From NCBI GenBank assembly GCA_903822375.1, contig CAIJOU010000110.1:1-24182 (forward strand): a DNA stretch of 24,182 nucleotides, written 5' to 3'. Each line of letters opens with the position of its first letter. The stretch's first letter is position 1. The translations under genes were made by a program, and so were the position numbers. This DNA is from Candidatus Hydrogenedentota bacterium (lineage in GTDB: Bacteria; Hydrogenedentota; Hydrogenedentia; Hydrogenedentales; CAITNO01). The notes under the pieces were generated by a model. It had not been told where the DNA came from and searched no databases. It was given only the letters and a program-made list of their open reading frames with translations. This document shows, piece after piece, positions 22,766 to 24,182 of this stretch.

Positions 22766-24182
22766 ATGTTGCGCTGCACACTTCCCCGCCTAGTTTCGCT
22801 TGTCACCCTGCTCTGCTCCGCCGCCTTTGCCGGTTTGGAACCGGTCTGGACCTTCCAGCCTGCGGGGGAGCAGTTCGACGCGTCGGTGGGCATTGCCGAC
22901 CTGAACAATGACGGCAAAATGGAAATTGTCACCCCGACCATCCAGGGCGCGGTCATCGCGCTGGATGCGGACGGCAGGGAACTGTGGCGCTGGCATCAGG
23001 CGGATGTGATCAGTGCCCCGCCCACGATTGCGGAACTCATGCCATCGCCGGGACCGGAAGTGGTGGTGCTCACAAACACGGGGCACATCTACTGTCTGAA
23101 CGGCCACACCGGCGTGCCGCTGTGGGACTATGCGATGTCGGGCGGCGTGCAATGGGGCAGCGCCGCCGTGCCCGCCGTTGACCTGGACGGCGACGGCAAA
23201 CTGGACCTGATCGCCGGCGACGTGCGCGGGCAGGTGGTGGCACTGAACGGCGAGGGGTCGCTGATCTGGTCGGTCAAATATGAACGCGGCGTCAAATCGG
23301 CCCCCGCCGTGGGCGACATGGACGGGGACGGCACGCCTGAAATCCTCTTTGGCGCGGTAAAGACACCGTTGGTCTGTCTGGACGCAAAGGGTGTGGAGCG
23401 CTGGCGGGTGGGTGCCGAGGCGGAAGCCGTGGGCGCGCCCGTGCTGGCCGACATCGACGGTGACGGAAAACCCGAAGCTGTAACGGGCATCCGCGACGGG
23501 ATTTGCGTCGTGGGTGCGGACGGCCAGACCCGCTGGTGCGGCCAGACCAAGGGCGAAATCGACAGCGGCATTTCTGTGGCGGACCTCGACGGCGACGGCA
23601 GCCCGGAGCTTGTGGTGGCCGACCTCAAAGGCCAATTGACGGTGTTCAACGCCAAAGGGGACACTCTTTGGACGGCAGATGTCGAGGCGCGCACGCGTCG
23701 TTCACCCTCCATTGCCGATTTGGACGGGGATGGCAGCCCCGAAATCATCGTCGCAGGCTACAGCGGCAAGATTCACGTCTTCAACGCCAAGGGCGAACTG
23801 AAAGACCGCGTGGATTTGGGCGGTCCATCCAACGCCACCGCAAACGTGGCCGACCTCAAGGGCGACGGCGCATTGACGGTGATCTGCCCGGTGGTGACGG
23901 GCACGCTGGCCGCGTTCCGCTGGCCCGGTGCGGTATCGGGGGCGGCGCTCTGGCCGATGTACCGTTTCGATTGCCGCAATACGGCCATGGCGGCGGCGCC
24001 GAAGGCGTCGGATAGACCGAGTATCGCCTCGCTGGACATCGGGCGCGCCTATGTGGGACGCAATGAATTCTCCGCCGTCGTGGACAATCCCAAGCGCGAG
24101 AAGTTAGACCTGGCGCTTGAAGTGCGCCAGGGCGACCAGCACGCCCGCAAGGCGCTGATCTCCTCGGACCCAATTATTCGGG
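22766..24182 (+). CDS. Secreted FG-GAP/VCBS-repeat protein (partial, C-terminus off the window)
   Basis: GGAGG lies 8 nt before ATG 22766, and the frame is open for 472 codons to the right edge. Residues 1-22 form a signal peptide ending AAFA. The next 390 residues contain seven repeats, each with an Asp-rich loop (LNNDGK, LDGDGK, MDGDGT, IDGDGK, LDGDGS, LDGDGS, LKGDGA) followed by beta strands such as PELVVADLKGQLTVFNAKG. These are calcium-binding FG-GAP repeats that fold as a beta-propeller; the intervening LDAKGVERW and FNAKGDTLW turns also recall PQQ-type propellers. After WPMYRFDCRNT (about 395) a new domain starts (PSIASLDIGRAYVGRNEF) and is cut off. It is probably an extracellular binding protein. 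It follows the beta-helix gene after 175 bases with no visible terminator. Confidence 0.85.
   Translation, partial: MLRCTLPRLVSLVTLLCSAAFAGLEPVWTFQPAGEQFDASVGIADLNNDGKMEIVTPTIQGAVIALDADGRELWRWHQADVISAPPTIAELMPSPGPEVVVLTNTGHIYCLNGHTGVPLWDYAMSGGVQWGSAAVPAVDLDGDGKLDLIAGDVRGQVVALNGEGSLIWSVKYERGVKSAPAVGDMDGDGTPEILFGAVKTPLVCLDAKGVERWRVGAEAEAVGAPVLADIDGDGKPEAVTGIRDGICVVGADGQTRWCGQTKGEIDSGISVADLDGDGSPELVVADLKGQLTVFNAKGDTLWTADVEARTRRSPSIADLDGDGSPEIIVAGYSGKIHVFNAKGELKDRVDLGGPSNATANVADLKGDGALTVICPVVTGTLAAFRWPGAVSGAALWPMYRFDCRNTAMAAAPKASDRPSIASLDIGRAYVGRNEFSAVVDNPKREKLDLALEVRQGDQHARKALISSDPIIR

Overview
The window is a GC-rich bacterial chromosome segment with tightly packed protein genes. I see no tRNA, rRNA, insertion sequence, phage or CRISPR signal. 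Several traits point to an environmental, Gram-negative, PVC-like lineage, and my best guess is Candidatus Hydrogenedentota. These are a Glu-Gly repeat linker next to an exported N-terminus, a Cys/hydrophobic/Arg C-terminal tail of the sorting-signal kind, a dockerin-type C-terminus on a protease, a neutral-ceramidase-like protein with aspartate-rich calcium-type loops, a sulfatase-fold protein, a beta-helix protein with a DUF4034-like domain, and an FG-GAP repeat protein. The lineage is inferred from protein style only; there is no marker RNA in the window.

Layout. (1) Positions 1-1602, minus strand: ceramidase-like membrane-anchored hydrolase, running off the left edge. It is divergent from (2) 1948-6050, plus strand: an exported Glu-Gly-repeat protein, a small TPR membrane protein, a lipoprotein and a sulfatase-fold hydrolase. 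(3) 6124-10291: a strong promoter, a roughly 275-nt structured leader, a very large secreted thermolysin-like protease with accessory domains and a dockerin, and a clear terminator. (4) 10458-14568, minus strand: uvrB overlapping the end of a bifunctional-type rel/spoT gene, so rel and uvrB are probably co-transcribed. (5) 14834-20165, plus strand: a consensus promoter and long leader, acetyl-CoA synthetase (acs), a terminator-like hairpin, a REP/BIME-like inverted pair, an OFA-type MFS transporter and an amino acid permease. (6) 20245-24182, plus strand: a beta-helix/DUF4034-like membrane protein with a cysteine ladder, then an FG-GAP repeat protein running off the right edge.

How it fits together (inference). 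About half of the genes carry export signals and look built for handling extracellular polymers, peptides or esters. The protease and amino acid permease could serve peptide use, and acs with the OFA transporter could serve uptake and activation of acetate or a related monocarboxylate. rel and uvrB are housekeeping stress genes. Nothing here is a clear new defence or mobile system. The least-described items are the structured protease leader with a possible leaderless 15-codon ORF, the cysteine-ladder beta-helix protein, the paired palindromic repeat between acs and the transporter, and the exported protein with a C-terminal sorting-type tail.
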